The notes: generated by a model from the letters alone, not told the origin. Numbered from the stretch's first letter, positions 51,727 through 59,995 are shown. The stretch is 64,000 nt of DNA from Halosimplex rubrum (GCF_013415885.1 NZ_CP058910.1:496001-560000), one strand, 5' to 3'. Made by a program: numbers and translations.

Positions 51727-52560
51727 ATGGAATTCAGCCGTGCGGACTCCCTGGCGCGACTCGAATCGGTCGTCGAGAGCGGCGAACCAGTCATCGGCGC
51801 GGGCGCCGGAACGGGGATCTCGGCGAAGTTCGCCGAGCGCGGGGGCGTCGACCTGCTGATCATCTACAACTCCGGGCGCTACCGGATGAACGGTCGCGGG
51901 TCGCTGGCGGGCCTGCTGCCCTACGGCGACGCCAACGAGATCGTCGTCGAGATGGGTCACGAGGTGCTGCCGGTCGTCGAGGACACGCCCGTCCTCGCCG
52001 GCGTCAACGGGACGGACCCCTTCCGCGACATGGGCGTGTTCATCGAGGACCTCAAACGTCGGGGGTTCTCCGGCGTCCAGAACTTCCCGACGGTGGGACT
52101 CATCGACGAGGACAGCGGCTTCCGCCAGAACCTCGAGGAGACGGGGATGGGCTACGACGAGGAGGTCGAGATGATCCGCGAGGCGAGCGACCAGGGGATG
52201 CTCACCTGTCCGTACGTCTTCAACGAGGACCAGGCCCGCGCGATGACCGAGGCCGGCGCCGACGTGGTCGTCTCGCACATGGGCCTGACCACGTCGGGCG
52301 ACATCGGCGCCGAGACCGCGCTCGACCTCGAGACGGCCGCCGAGCGCGTCCAGGCCCACTGCGACGCCGCCAAGGAAGTCAACGAGGACGTGATGGTCAT
52401 CTGCCACGGCGGCCCGATCGCCTGGCCGGACGACGCCGAGTACGTCCTGAACAACACCGAGGGCGTCGTCGGCTTCTTCGGCGCGTCGAGCATCGAGCGC
52501 CTGCCCACCGAGGGGGCCATCGAGAACCAGGCCCGCGAGTTCAAGGAGATCGACTTCTGA
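51727..52560 (+). CDS. phosphoenolpyruvate hydrolase-like TIM-barrel protein (Tm-1 C-terminal domain type)
   Basis: This 277-residue TIM-barrel has GEPVIGAGAGTGISAKFAERGGVDLLIIYNSGRYRMNGRGSLAGLLPYGDANEIV, VLAGVNGTDPF, FSGVQNFPTVGLID and VMVICHGGPIAWP. These are typical of the family annotated as phosphoenolpyruvate hydrolase, which is also the C-terminal half of tomato Tm-1. The catalytic activity is poorly defined. It is followed after 31 nt by a Tm-1 N-terminal-type (UPF0261) gene, so both halves of Tm-1 are encoded side by side. Confidence 0.88.
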   Translation: MEFSRADSLARLESVVESGEPVIGAGAGTGISAKFAERGGVDLLIIYNSGRYRMNGRGSLAGLLPYGDANEIVVEMGHEVLPVVEDTPVLAGVNGTDPFRDMGVFIEDLKRRGFSGVQNFPTVGLIDEDSGFRQNLEETGMGYDEEVEMIREASDQGMLTCPYVFNEDQARAMTEAGADVVVSHMGLTTSGDIGAETALDLETAAERVQAHCDAAKEVNEDVMVICHGGPIAWPDDAEYVLNNTEGVVGFFGASSIERLPTEGAIENQAREFKEIDF

Positions 52561-52578
52561 TGGCCCCCCACAGCTTCG

Positions 52579-52585
52579 GGAGGTG
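52579..52585 (+). promoter_or_regulatory. Shine-Dalgarno site of the Tm-1-like gene
   Basis: GGGAGGTGG lies 6-7 nt before the GTG at 52592. It decides that start over an in-frame GTG that is part of the site itself (52583). A strong Shine-Dalgarno is expected here because the gene is internal in an operon. Confidence 0.6.
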
Positions 52586-52591
52586 GCGACC

Positions 52592-53809
52592 GTGAGCGTC
52601 GTGATCGTCGGCACGCTCGACACGAAAGGCGAGGAGATCGCGTTCGCCCGCGACGTGATCGAAGCCCAGGGGCTCGATATCCACGTCGTCGACGTGGGCG
52701 TCGTGGGCGACCCGGCGTTCGACCCGGACACGGCCGCGAGCGAGGTCGCCGAGGCCGCCGGGACGACGCTCGCGGCGCTGCGCGAGGCGGGCGACCGCGG
52801 CGCGGCCATCGAGACGATGGGCGATGGCGCGGCCGCGGTCGCCACGCGGCTTCACGACGAAGGAGTCCTCGACGCGGTCCTCGGTCTCGGCGGGTCGGGG
52901 AACACGTCCATCGCGACCGCGGCGATGCGGGAGTTGCCCGTCGGGGTCCCGAAGGTGATGGTCTCGACGATGGCCTCGGGCGACACCGAACCGTACGTCG
53001 GCGCCCGCGACGTCATGATGCTGTACTCGGTCGCCGACATCGAGGGGTTGAACCAACTCTCGCGGCGAGTCATCTCGAACGCCGCGCTCGCGGTCGTCGG
53101 GATGGTCGAAAACGAACCGGACGTCGAGGTCGAGGACCGGCCGACGGTCGGCGTCACGATGTTCGGCGTCACAACGCCCTGCGTCCAGACCGCCCGCGAG
53201 TACCTCGAAGACGCGGGCTACGAGGTCATCGTCTTCCACGCCACCGGGACCGGCGGCCGCGCCATGGAGTCGCTGATCGAGGAGGGCGTCGTCGACGGCG
53301 TCCTCGACGTCACCACGACTGAGTGGGCGGACGAACTCGTCGGCGGCGTCCTGAGCGCGGGGCCCGAGCGCCTCGACGCCGCCGCCGAGGCGGGGATCCC
53401 GCAGGTCGTCTCCGTCGGCGCGCTGGACATGGTGAACTTCGGCCCCCGCGACTCGGTCCCCGCGGAGTTCGAGGGGCGGCGGTTCCACGTCCACAACCCG
53501 CAGGTGACGCTCATGCGGACGACGCCCGAGGAGAACGCGGACCTCGGTGAGATACTGGCGGAGAAGCTGAACGCGGCGACGGGGCCGACGGCGCTCGCGC
53601 TCCCGCTGGGCGGCGTCTCGATGCTCGACGTCGAGGGCGAGGAGTTCCACGATCCGGAGGCCGACGCGGCGCTGTTCGACGCGCTCCGGGCGGGGCTCGA
53701 CGACGGCGTCGAACTGGTCGAGGTCGACACGGCGATCAACGACGAGGCGTTCGCGCGGACGATCGCCGAGCGGCTGGACGAGTCCATGCGCGAGGCCGGC
53801 GTCGTCTGA
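52592..53809 (+). CDS. Tm-1-like ATP-binding protein (UPF0261)
   Basis: This 405-residue protein has SVVIVGTLDTKGEEIAFARDVIEAQGLDIHVVDVG at the start, AVLGLGGSGNTSIATAAMRELP, KVMVSTMASGDTEPYVGARDVMMLYSVADIEGLN, TMFGVTTPCVQTAREYLE and VIVFHATGTGGRAMESLIEEG, all family signatures. Tm-1 N-terminal domains bind ATP; the bacterial and archaeal function is unknown. Co-transcribed with the PEP-hydrolase-like gene, near LarA-like and acid-sugar genes. Confidence 0.9.
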   Translation: MSVVIVGTLDTKGEEIAFARDVIEAQGLDIHVVDVGVVGDPAFDPDTAASEVAEAAGTTLAALREAGDRGAAIETMGDGAAAVATRLHDEGVLDAVLGLGGSGNTSIATAAMRELPVGVPKVMVSTMASGDTEPYVGARDVMMLYSVADIEGLNQLSRRVISNAALAVVGMVENEPDVEVEDRPTVGVTMFGVTTPCVQTAREYLEDAGYEVIVFHATGTGGRAMESLIEEGVVDGVLDVTTTEWADELVGGVLSAGPERLDAAAEAGIPQVVSVGALDMVNFGPRDSVPAEFEGRRFHVHNPQVTLMRTTPEENADLGEILAEKLNAATGPTALALPLGGVSMLDVEGEEFHDPEADAALFDALRAGLDDGVELVEVDTAINDEAFARTIAERLDESMREAGVV

Positions 53810-54055
53810 CGGGGGACCGGCCCACTCGCCGTCGTCGGGCGACCACCGCAGTTCGAGGGTGACCGGGTCGGTGACGAACGGGAGCCGCGACTCGTCGGTC
53901 TCGACCTCGACCGTATCGGGCGGGGGGAGGTCGACCGACTCGCCGTCGACGGGCGGGGCAAAAGGCTCTCCGCCGCGGTCGACCCCGCTCGACCGCCCCG
54001 GGGTCGGCGATGTCGGCGCGAACGTTTATTCGCGCACCGACACAACGTGTCGTCC
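53810..54055. other. intergenic region before the phosphate transporter
   Basis: No complete gene is supported. The minus strand from about 53990 to 53815 translates into a protein-like stretch (e.g. VDLPPPDTVEVETDESRL) but has no start codon upstream and no stop at a sensible place, so it is at best a remnant. The right end carries the promoter of the phosphate transporter transcript. Confidence 0.35.
54016..54035 (+). promoter_or_regulatory. inverted repeat enclosing the TATA box of the phosphate transporter
   Basis: GCGCGAA-CGTTTA-TTCGCGC has perfect 7-bp arms; the spacer and inner arms form the TATA element GTTTATT. It is about 30 nt upstream of the 24-codon ORF at 54056. Binding of a regulator would directly block TBP. 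Confidence 0.65.
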
Positions 54056-54130
54056 ATGATCGGGTCGTCCGCCGACAGGGGGTCGTTCACCGCCGAGTGG
54101 GGACCGTTCGTCGCCGACAGGGGGTCGTGA
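54056..54130 (+). CDS. 24-codon upstream ORF coupled to the phosphate transporter
   Basis: An ATG placed about 30 nt after the TATA box opens a 24-codon frame whose TGA overlaps the transporter GTG (GTGA, 54127-54130). The peptide contains an internal repeat (ADRGSF ... VADRGS) that comes from a 16-bp direct repeat GCCGACAGGGGGTCGT at 54071-54086 and 54113-54128. With a leaderless start it is the first frame that ribosomes would read, and transporter translation would depend on termination-reinitiation. It could be a leader peptide. Confidence 0.5.
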   Translation: MIGSSADRGSFTAEWGPFVADRGS

Positions 54131-55338
54131 ACGTGGTCGCCGTCGGCTTCTGGGCGCTGGTCGTCCTCGCGACGGTCGTGAGCCTCGGCACCGCCTGGAC
54201 GCTGGGCGCCAACAGCAACTCCCCGCCGTTCGCCCCGGCCATCGGCGCCAACGCCATCTCGACGATGCGCGCCGCCTTCCTCATCGGCATCCTCGCCGCC
54301 GCCGGCGCGCTCACGCAGGGCGGATCCATCTCCGAGACCGTCGGCGCCGGCCTCATCGACGGCGTCGCGATCACGTCGCTGGCCGCCACGGCGGGCCTGC
54401 TCACCGCCACCGCGTTCATGGCCTTCGGCGTCTACAGCGGCTACCCCGTCCCCGCCGCCTTCGCGACGACGGGCGCGATGGTCGGCGTCGGCCTCTCGCT
54501 GGGCGGCGACCCCGCCGTCGGGACCTACCGCCAGATCGCGACCTTCTGGGTGCTCGTCCCGCCCGTCTCGGGCGGCCTCGCGTATCTCACCGCGACGATC
54601 CTCCGCCGCGACGACATCCCCGAGACCGTCGGCGTCCCGCTGCTGGCGGCCGTCGTCGGCGCCATCGTCGCCAACGTGCAGTTGAGTGTCATCCCGTCGG
54701 GCCCCGACGCCACGCAGAACTCGCTGGCCGGCCTCGGCGCGGATCTGGTTGGGCTGTCGCCGGTCGCGGGGGTCGAACCGACCGTCGCCGTCGTGACGGT
54801 CGCCTTCGCCGCGCTGAGCTTCCAGTTCATCCGCCGGCGGACCCAGGACTCGGTCGACAAGGGGATCCGGACGTTCCTCGTCGTCCTCGGGAGCGTCGTC
54901 GCCTTCTCCAGCGGCGGGAGCCAGGTCGGGCTGGCCACCGGCCCGCTCGAGAACCTCTACGGCGCCGAACTGGGGCTGCCGGGGATCGTCCTGCTGGCCA
55001 TCGGCGCCGTCGGCATCCTCGGCGGCGCCTGGATGGGCGCGCCGCGACTCCTCCAGGCGACCTCCCGGGAGTACGCCTCGCTGGGCATCCGCCGGTCGAT
55101 CGCCGCGCTGGTCCCGGGATTCGTCATCGCCCAGCTCGCCATCGCCCTGGGGATCCCCATCTCGTTCAACAACATCATCATCTCCGGCGTCATCGGCGGC
55201 GGCCTCGCGGGCGGGTCGGCCGGCGTCTCCCGCCGGAAGATCGGCGTGACGCTGGCGTTCTGGATCGTCACCCTCGTCTCCTCGATCGCCGTCGGGTTCG
55301 GCCTCTACCGGGTGTTCGAAGCGGTTCTAGGCGGCTGA
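54127..55338 (+). CDS. inorganic phosphate transporter, PiT family
   Basis: This 403-residue protein has about 10-11 transmembrane helices and two PiT-type repeats: the first in LGANSNSPPFAPAIGANAISTMRAAFLIGILAAAGA and the second in SFQFIRRRTQDSVDKGIRTFLVVLGSVVAFSSGGSQVGLATGPLENLYG. These match the phosphate permease signature G-A-N-x with Asn/Ser instead of the usual Asp-Val in the first copy. It symports phosphate with Na+ or H+. Start GTG is determined by overlap with the small ORF; no earlier start in frame gives a membrane N-terminus. Confidence 0.85.
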   Translation: MNVVAVGFWALVVLATVVSLGTAWTLGANSNSPPFAPAIGANAISTMRAAFLIGILAAAGALTQGGSISETVGAGLIDGVAITSLAATAGLLTATAFMAFGVYSGYPVPAAFATTGAMVGVGLSLGGDPAVGTYRQIATFWVLVPPVSGGLAYLTATILRRDDIPETVGVPLLAAVVGAIVANVQLSVIPSGPDATQNSLAGLGADLVGLSPVAGVEPTVAVVTVAFAALSFQFIRRRTQDSVDKGIRTFLVVLGSVVAFSSGGSQVGLATGPLENLYGAELGLPGIVLLAIGAVGILGGAWMGAPRLLQATSREYASLGIRRSIAALVPGFVIAQLAIALGIPISFNNIIISGVIGGGLAGGSAGVSRRKIGVTLAFWIVTLVSSIAVGFGLYRVFEAVLGG

Positions 55339-55426
55339 CGCAGGTCCGGCGGGAACGCGGCGCTCGCCGTCGAAGCGCGGACCGGAGTCCCGGGGTTCGA
55401 CACGAAACGGAGGGGGAAGCCGCAAG

Positions 55427-56803
55427 TTAGTCGACGCGGATCCCGGAGACGGCGTCGTGGAGCCGGTCGGCCAGATCCGCGGCGCGGTCGGCCGAGCGAG
55501 CCTCGGCGTACACGCGGACGACGGGCTCGGTCCCGGAGGGGCGGGCGAGCGTCCAGCCGTCGCCGTAGTTGAGGCGGTAGCCGTCGGTGGTGTCGAGTTC
55601 GGCGACGGACTCCTCGGCGGCGCGCTCGATGGCGTCGAGCATGGCCTCCCGTTGGCGCTCGCTGTCGTAGGCCACGTCGCGCCGGACGTTCACGTAGTCG
55701 TCGTAGCGGGCGACCACGTCGCTCGCGGGCTCGCCGCGGCGGGCCAGCAGTTCGCAAAAGCGCGCGGCGGTGTAGGCGCCGTCGCGGGCGATCCGGTAGC
55801 CGGGAAAGAGGATGCCGCCGTTGCCCTCGCCGGCGACCGGGACGGACTCCCCGGTCGCCAGGAGGTCGCGGATGCGCGAGACGATGTAGGTCGACCCGAT
55901 GGGCGTCAGGGAGAGCTCCGCGCCGGCCGCCTCGACCACGTCGACGAGGCGCTGGGAGGCGTTGACGGCGGAGACGACGGTGTCGCCCTCGCCGAGAGCG
56001 TCGGCGGCCAGCGCCGCGAGTGCGGCGCCGCCCTCGACGTGGTCGCCCCGCTCGTCGACGAAGATGGCGCGGTCGGCGTCGCCGTCGTGGGCGACCCCCA
56101 GGTCGGCGTCCGTGGCGCGGACGAATCGCCGGAGGTCGCCGAGGTTACTCTCGACGGGCTCGGGGTCGCGGCCGGGGAAGTGGCCGTCGGGCTGGGCGTG
56201 GATCGTCCTGACGCGACAGCCCAGCCGCCGGAAGAAGTCGGGGCTGGTGACCGCGCCGGCGCCGTGGCCGGGGTCGACGGCGACGGTCAGGTCGGCGTCG
56301 GCGACGGCGTCGCGGTCGACCGCGGCGAGGAGTTCGTCGACGTAGGCGCGGGCGGCGCCGTCGACCGAGCGGCTCCGCCCGGTCTCGTCCCAGGCGACGC
56401 GGCGGGGGGCCTCGTCGAGCAGCCGCGACTCGATGGCTTCGAGGCGTTCGCGCGGGAGCTCGACGCCGTCGGCGCCGACGAGCTTGATGCCGTTGTACTC
56501 GGGGGGGTTGTGCGAGGCGGTGACCATCAGGCCGGGGACGCCCTCCCGTTCGGCGTAGGCCTGGAGCCCGGGCGTGGGGACGACGCCGAGGCGGTCGACG
56601 GAGACGCCGACGCTGGCGAGGCCGCTGGCGACGGAGTCGACGAGCATCGGGCCGGTCCGACGGGTGTCGCGGGCGACGGCCACGCGGTCGACGCCCCCCG
56701 CGCGCCAGACGGTCCCCGCCGCCTGCGCCACGTCCGTGGCGTCGCCCGGCGTGAGGTCGTCGTTGACCACGCCGCGCACGCCGCTGGACCCGAAGACCCT
56801 CAT
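55427..56803 (-). CDS. glmM: phosphohexomutase (phosphoglucosamine/phosphomannomutase family)
   Basis: This 458-residue mutase has the four family regions: MRVFGSSGVRGVVND, the phosphoserine loop GLMVTASHNPPEYNGIKL, the metal site GVAHDGDADRAIF, the sugar-binding GEGNGGILFPGYRIARDGAYTA, and the phosphate-binding ARPSGTEPVVRVYAEA. It interconverts hexose 1- and 6-phosphates (glucosamine, mannose or glucose), supplying precursors for glycoproteins. The precise sugar cannot be read from the sequence, so glmM is a best guess. Confidence 0.9.
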   Translation of the reverse strand: MRVFGSSGVRGVVNDDLTPGDATDVAQAAGTVWRAGGVDRVAVARDTRRTGPMLVDSVASGLASVGVSVDRLGVVPTPGLQAYAEREGVPGLMVTASHNPPEYNGIKLVGADGVELPRERLEAIESRLLDEAPRRVAWDETGRSRSVDGAARAYVDELLAAVDRDAVADADLTVAVDPGHGAGAVTSPDFFRRLGCRVRTIHAQPDGHFPGRDPEPVESNLGDLRRFVRATDADLGVAHDGDADRAIFVDERGDHVEGGAALAALAADALGEGDTVVSAVNASQRLVDVVEAAGAELSLTPIGSTYIVSRIRDLLATGESVPVAGEGNGGILFPGYRIARDGAYTAARFCELLARRGEPASDVVARYDDYVNVRRDVAYDSERQREAMLDAIERAAEESVAELDTTDGYRLNYGDGWTLARPSGTEPVVRVYAEARSADRAADLADRLHDAVSGIRVD

Positions 56804-56986
56804 TGGGGACTAGTCAGCGGTCCGGCCGCATAGTGGTTCCGGAGCGCGACGGGCGGCTGCCGCGGCGCCGTCACAGGCTGTGGCTTGCCCTCGCAAGCGG
56901 CCTCGCGACCGGCTTCGACCCCGGCCGCGTCGTCACCGCCGACACGTATCGAATCGGCTAAACCGCCGGGTGCCGACACCGGAGGT

Positions 56987-57544
56987 ATGGACACCCAGGG
57001 ACTCATCGACGCGCTCCGGGCGGCCGACGCCGTGAAGTTCGGCGAGTTCGAGCTCTCCCACGGCGGTACCTCGAACTACTACGTCGACAAGTACCTCTTC
57101 GAGACCGACCCCGACTGCCTCGAAGCGATCGGCGAGGCGTTCGCCGACCACCTCGCGGCGACGACCGACGGCGAGACCAAACTCGCCGGCGTCGCGCTGG
57201 GCGCCGTCCCGCTGGTCGCGGTCACGAGCGTCGAGTCGGCCAGTCCCTACGTCATCGTCCGCAAGCAGCAGAAAGAGTACGGCACCGCCAACCTCGTCGA
57301 GGGCGAGCTCGCCGACGGCGAGGAGGTCGTGGTGCTGGAGGACATCGCGACGACCGGCCAGAGCGCCGTCGACGCCGCCGAGGCGCTCCGGGAGGCCGGC
57401 GCCGTCGTGAATCGGGTACTCGTCGTCGTCGACCGCGAGGAGGGCGCCGCCGAGAACCTCGCCGAGCACGACCTCGAACTGGAGTCGCTCGTGACCGCGT
57501 CGAACCTGCTCGACGACGCCCCCGAGGACGTCGACGCGGCCTGA
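56987..57544 (+). CDS. pyrE: orotate phosphoribosyltransferase
   Basis: PyrE joins orotate and PRPP to form OMP in pyrimidine synthesis. The 185-residue protein has [59 protein letters not shown] and the PRPP loop [28 protein letters not shown] at 56987 is preceded directly by GGAGGT, too close to act as a Shine-Dalgarno, so a leaderless mRNA from about 56955-56965 is more likely. It uses the product of prs, which is also in the window. Confidence 0.95.
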   Translation: MDTQGLIDALRAADAVKFGEFELSHGGTSNYYVDKYLFETDPDCLEAIGEAFADHLAATTDGETKLAGVALGAVPLVAVTSVESASPYVIVRKQQKEYGTANLVEGELADGEEVVVLEDIATTGQSAVDAAEALREAGAVVNRVLVVVDREEGAAENLAEHDLELESLVTASNLLDDAPEDVDAA

Positions 57545-57669
57545 CGCCGACGAGTCGATCCGCAGCCTGTCGGTTGCCGCGAAATTCGCCGGCCGGCCGA
57601 CGGCGGTGTCCGGCCGCGACGCGCCTGGTAATGACTCGCACGGTCAGAACAGGTCGGCGCACGTCACAA

Positions 57670-57687
57670 CGCTTTTATCCGAAAGCG
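57670..57687 (+). promoter_or_regulatory. thrS promoter with inverted repeat
   Basis: CGCTTT-TATCCG-AAAGCG has perfect 6-bp arms, and the CTTTTATC within it serves as a TATA box. The expected transcription start, about 25-30 nt downstream, is near 57700, just before the ATG of a 13-codon ORF and a long stem-loop. The mRNA leader to thrS is therefore about 120 nt, unusual for haloarchaea. Confidence 0.55.
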
Positions 57688-57704
57688 CGTTAGCGGAGAG
57701 CAAG

Positions 57705-57746
57705 ATGGCAGGTGACTGCTTTACACGCGGGCCTCCCGCCCCATAA
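57705..57746 (+). CDS. 13-codon upstream ORF in the thrS leader
   Basis: ATG at 57705 lies at or within a few nt of the predicted transcription start and encodes MAGDCFTRGPPAP followed by TAA. The entire ORF lies inside a large stem-loop, with the start codon in the 5' strand of the stem and the stop inside the loop. It ends 74 nt before the thrS start. It could be a leader peptide that senses translation of this message. Confidence 0.5.
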   Translation: MAGDCFTRGPPAP

Positions 57747-57760
57747 CCAGTCACTGCCAT
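57705..57760 (+). promoter_or_regulatory. stem-loop in the thrS 5' leader
   Basis: ATGGCA-(g)-GTGACTG at 57705-57718 pairs with CAGTCAC-TGCCAT at 57748-57760: 13 base pairs with one bulged G. The loop contains a second stem GCGGG-cct-CCCGC (57727-57739). The outer stem sequesters the upstream ORF start codon. The structure is in the transcribed leader upstream of thrS, so it is a candidate cis-regulatory RNA. Confidence 0.7.
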
Positions 57761-57820
57761 GTTCTCGCGCTCGACGCTCGCTGCCCGACAGCGGTGCGTG
57801 GCGCGGTGGAGGCAGATGAC

Positions 57821-59812
57821 ATGTCACAGCAGGAATCCTCAGTCACGGTGGAACTGCCCGATGGAAGCACGCTCGACGTTCCGTCGGGCGCCACAGTCGA
57901 AGACGTGGCCTACGAGATCGGTCCGGGGCTCGGAAGCGACACCGTCGCCGGCAAGCTCGACGGCGAGCTCGTCGCCAAGGAGGCGCCGGTCTACGACGAC
58001 GCACGCGTGGAGATCGTCACCCCCTCGGCCGACGAGTACCTGCAGGTGATGCGCCACTCCGCCGCACACGTCCTCGCGCAGGCGATCCTCCGGGAGTACC
58101 CCGACGCCAAACTGGCCACCGGTCCGCCCACCGAGGAGGGGTTCTACTACGACTTCGACGGCATCGACGTCGACGAGGGCGACTTCGACGAGCTGGTCGC
58201 CGAGATGGAGGCCATCGTCGACGAGGACCTCGACATCGAGCGCGAGGAGGTCTCGCTCGACGAGGCCCGCGAGCGCGTCGCCGGCGACCCCTACAAGGAG
58301 GAGATCCTCGAGGATCTGGCCGCGGGCGACCGCGGCGCCGACGACGACATCGAGACCGTCTCCTTCTACAGCCAGGGCGACTTCTCGGACCTCTGTGCCG
58401 GGCCGCACGTCGCCTCCACCGGCGAGATCGGCGCTATCGACCTGCGAGAGATCGCCGCCACCAACTGGCGCGGCGACGAGGACCAGCCGCGACTCACCCG
58501 CGTCTACGGCACCGCCTTCGGCTCGGAGTCCGACCTGGAGGACTACTGGGAACGCAAGGAGGAGGCCGAGCGCCGGGACCACCGCCGCATCGGCCGCGAG
58601 ATGAACCTCTTCTCCATCCCGGAGCACTCCCCGGGCTGCGTCCACTTCCACCCCGACGGGATGGCGATCCGCCGGGAGCTGGAGGACTACATCCGCGGGA
58701 AGAACGACGATCTCGGCTACGAAGAGGTGTGGACGCCCGAACTCAACAAGGTCGACCTCTGGAAGACCTCGGGCCACTACGAGCACTTCTGCGAGGAGGA
58801 CGAGATGTTCCACTGGGACCAGGCCAGCGCCCGCACCGAGGGCGACGAGGCCGACGAGTACGGCCTCAAGCCCATGAACTGCGCCAACCACGTCCACCTC
58901 TACCAGCGCGAACGCCGCTCCTATCGCGAGCTCCCGAAACGCTACTGCGAGTTCGGCACCTGCTACCGCAACGAGCGCTCCGGCGAACTCTCCGGGATGC
59001 TCCGGGTGCGAGGGTTCACCCAGGACGACGGCCACGCGTTCGTGACTCGCGACCAGATCCAGGGCGAGGTCACCCGCACGCTCGAGGTCATCGACGAGGT
59101 GCTGGCCGACTTCGGCCTCGACGTGACGTTCAAGCTGGAGACCCAGCCCGACGACTCCTTCGGCGACGACCAGCTGTGGGAGCGCGCCGAGAGCGACCTG
59201 CGGAGTTCGCTCGACGCCCTGGGCGAGGGCTACGCGGTCGAGGCCGGCGAGGGCGCCTTCTACGGCCCGAAGATCGCCGCCGACGCCGAGGACGCCATCG
59301 GCCGCGAGTGGACCGTCGGCACCGTCCAGTTGGACTTCGTCCAGCCCGACCGGTTCGACCTCGTCTACGTCGGCGAGGACAACGAGGAACACACGCCGGT
59401 GATGATCCACCGCGCGCTGCTGGGGACGTTCGAGCGGTTCATGGCTGTCATGATCGAGCACTTCGCGGGCCGGTTCCCGCTGTGGCTCGCGCCCGAGCAG
59501 GTGCGCGTGCTCCCGCTGAACGAGGAGGTGCTGGGCTACGCCCACCGCCTGCGCAACGACTTCGAGGAGAGCGGCTTCCGCGCGACCGTCGCCGACGGCG
59601 ACGACACGCTCCAGCGCAAGATCCGCGCCGCCCACGACGAGAACGTCCCCTACATGTGCATCGTCGGCCCCGACGAGGAGGAGGCGGGCACCGTCTCGGT
59701 GCGCGACCGCGCCGAGCGCGAGGCCCGTGACGTGGACCCCGAGACCTTCCGCGAGCACCTCCGCGCGGAGCGCGAGGAGAAGCGGCTCGAACCGGACTTC
59801 CTCGACGACTAG
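57821..59812 (+). CDS. thrS: threonyl-tRNA synthetase
   Basis: This 663-residue class II synthetase charges tRNA-Thr. Domains in order: TGS (SVTVELPDGSTLDVPSGATVEDV), the N2 editing domain with HSAAHVLAQA and GPHVAS (bacterial-type, as in haloarchaea), the catalytic core with LKPMNCANHVHLY, RYCEFGTCYRNE, SGMLRVRGFTQDDGHAF and VMIHRALLGTFERFMA, and the C-terminal anticodon domain (RVLPLNEEVLGYA). ATG at 57821 is preceded by GGAGG 8 nt upstream, so translation is Shine-Dalgarno-led rather than leaderless. Confidence 0.96.
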   Translation: MSQQESSVTVELPDGSTLDVPSGATVEDVAYEIGPGLGSDTVAGKLDGELVAKEAPVYDDARVEIVTPSADEYLQVMRHSAAHVLAQAILREYPDAKLATGPPTEEGFYYDFDGIDVDEGDFDELVAEMEAIVDEDLDIEREEVSLDEARERVAGDPYKEEILEDLAAGDRGADDDIETVSFYSQGDFSDLCAGPHVASTGEIGAIDLREIAATNWRGDEDQPRLTRVYGTAFGSESDLEDYWERKEEAERRDHRRIGREMNLFSIPEHSPGCVHFHPDGMAIRRELEDYIRGKNDDLGYEEVWTPELNKVDLWKTSGHYEHFCEEDEMFHWDQASARTEGDEADEYGLKPMNCANHVHLYQRERRSYRELPKRYCEFGTCYRNERSGELSGMLRVRGFTQDDGHAFVTRDQIQGEVTRTLEVIDEVLADFGLDVTFKLETQPDDSFGDDQLWERAESDLRSSLDALGEGYAVEAGEGAFYGPKIAADAEDAIGREWTVGTVQLDFVQPDRFDLVYVGEDNEEHTPVMIHRALLGTFERFMAVMIEHFAGRFPLWLAPEQVRVLPLNEEVLGYAHRLRNDFEESGFRATVADGDDTLQRKIRAAHDENVPYMCIVGPDEEEAGTVSVRDRAEREARDVDPETFREHLRAEREEKRLEPDFLDD

Positions 59813-59995
59813 GTCGACACCGCACGCTCTTCTCCCGCCCAGTCCCGCGCAGCGAGCGCGACCGGACCGCGTCGAGGCGACGCGAGTCCACCGTGCTGGG
59901 ACGGAGGCCCGTCCGACGGGAGCGACCGTCGGCGGAGCGGCGTCGGGTCGTCACAGTCCGAACGGCTCAAATACCTGCCGAACCGACAGGGGACC

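Noticed and set aside
53815-53995. Protein-like minus-strand stretch between the Tm-1-like gene and the phosphate transporter
   Set aside because: There is no start codon in frame upstream, and the frame continues without a stop into the antisense of the Tm-1-like gene. A decayed gene fragment is possible but cannot be supported.
57759-58049. Second ATG-initiated frame (96 codons) in the thrS leader overlapping thrS
   Set aside because: It runs mostly inside thrS in another frame, gives a Ser/Arg/Pro-rich peptide and has no ribosome-binding site. It might be read by chance but is not supported as a gene.
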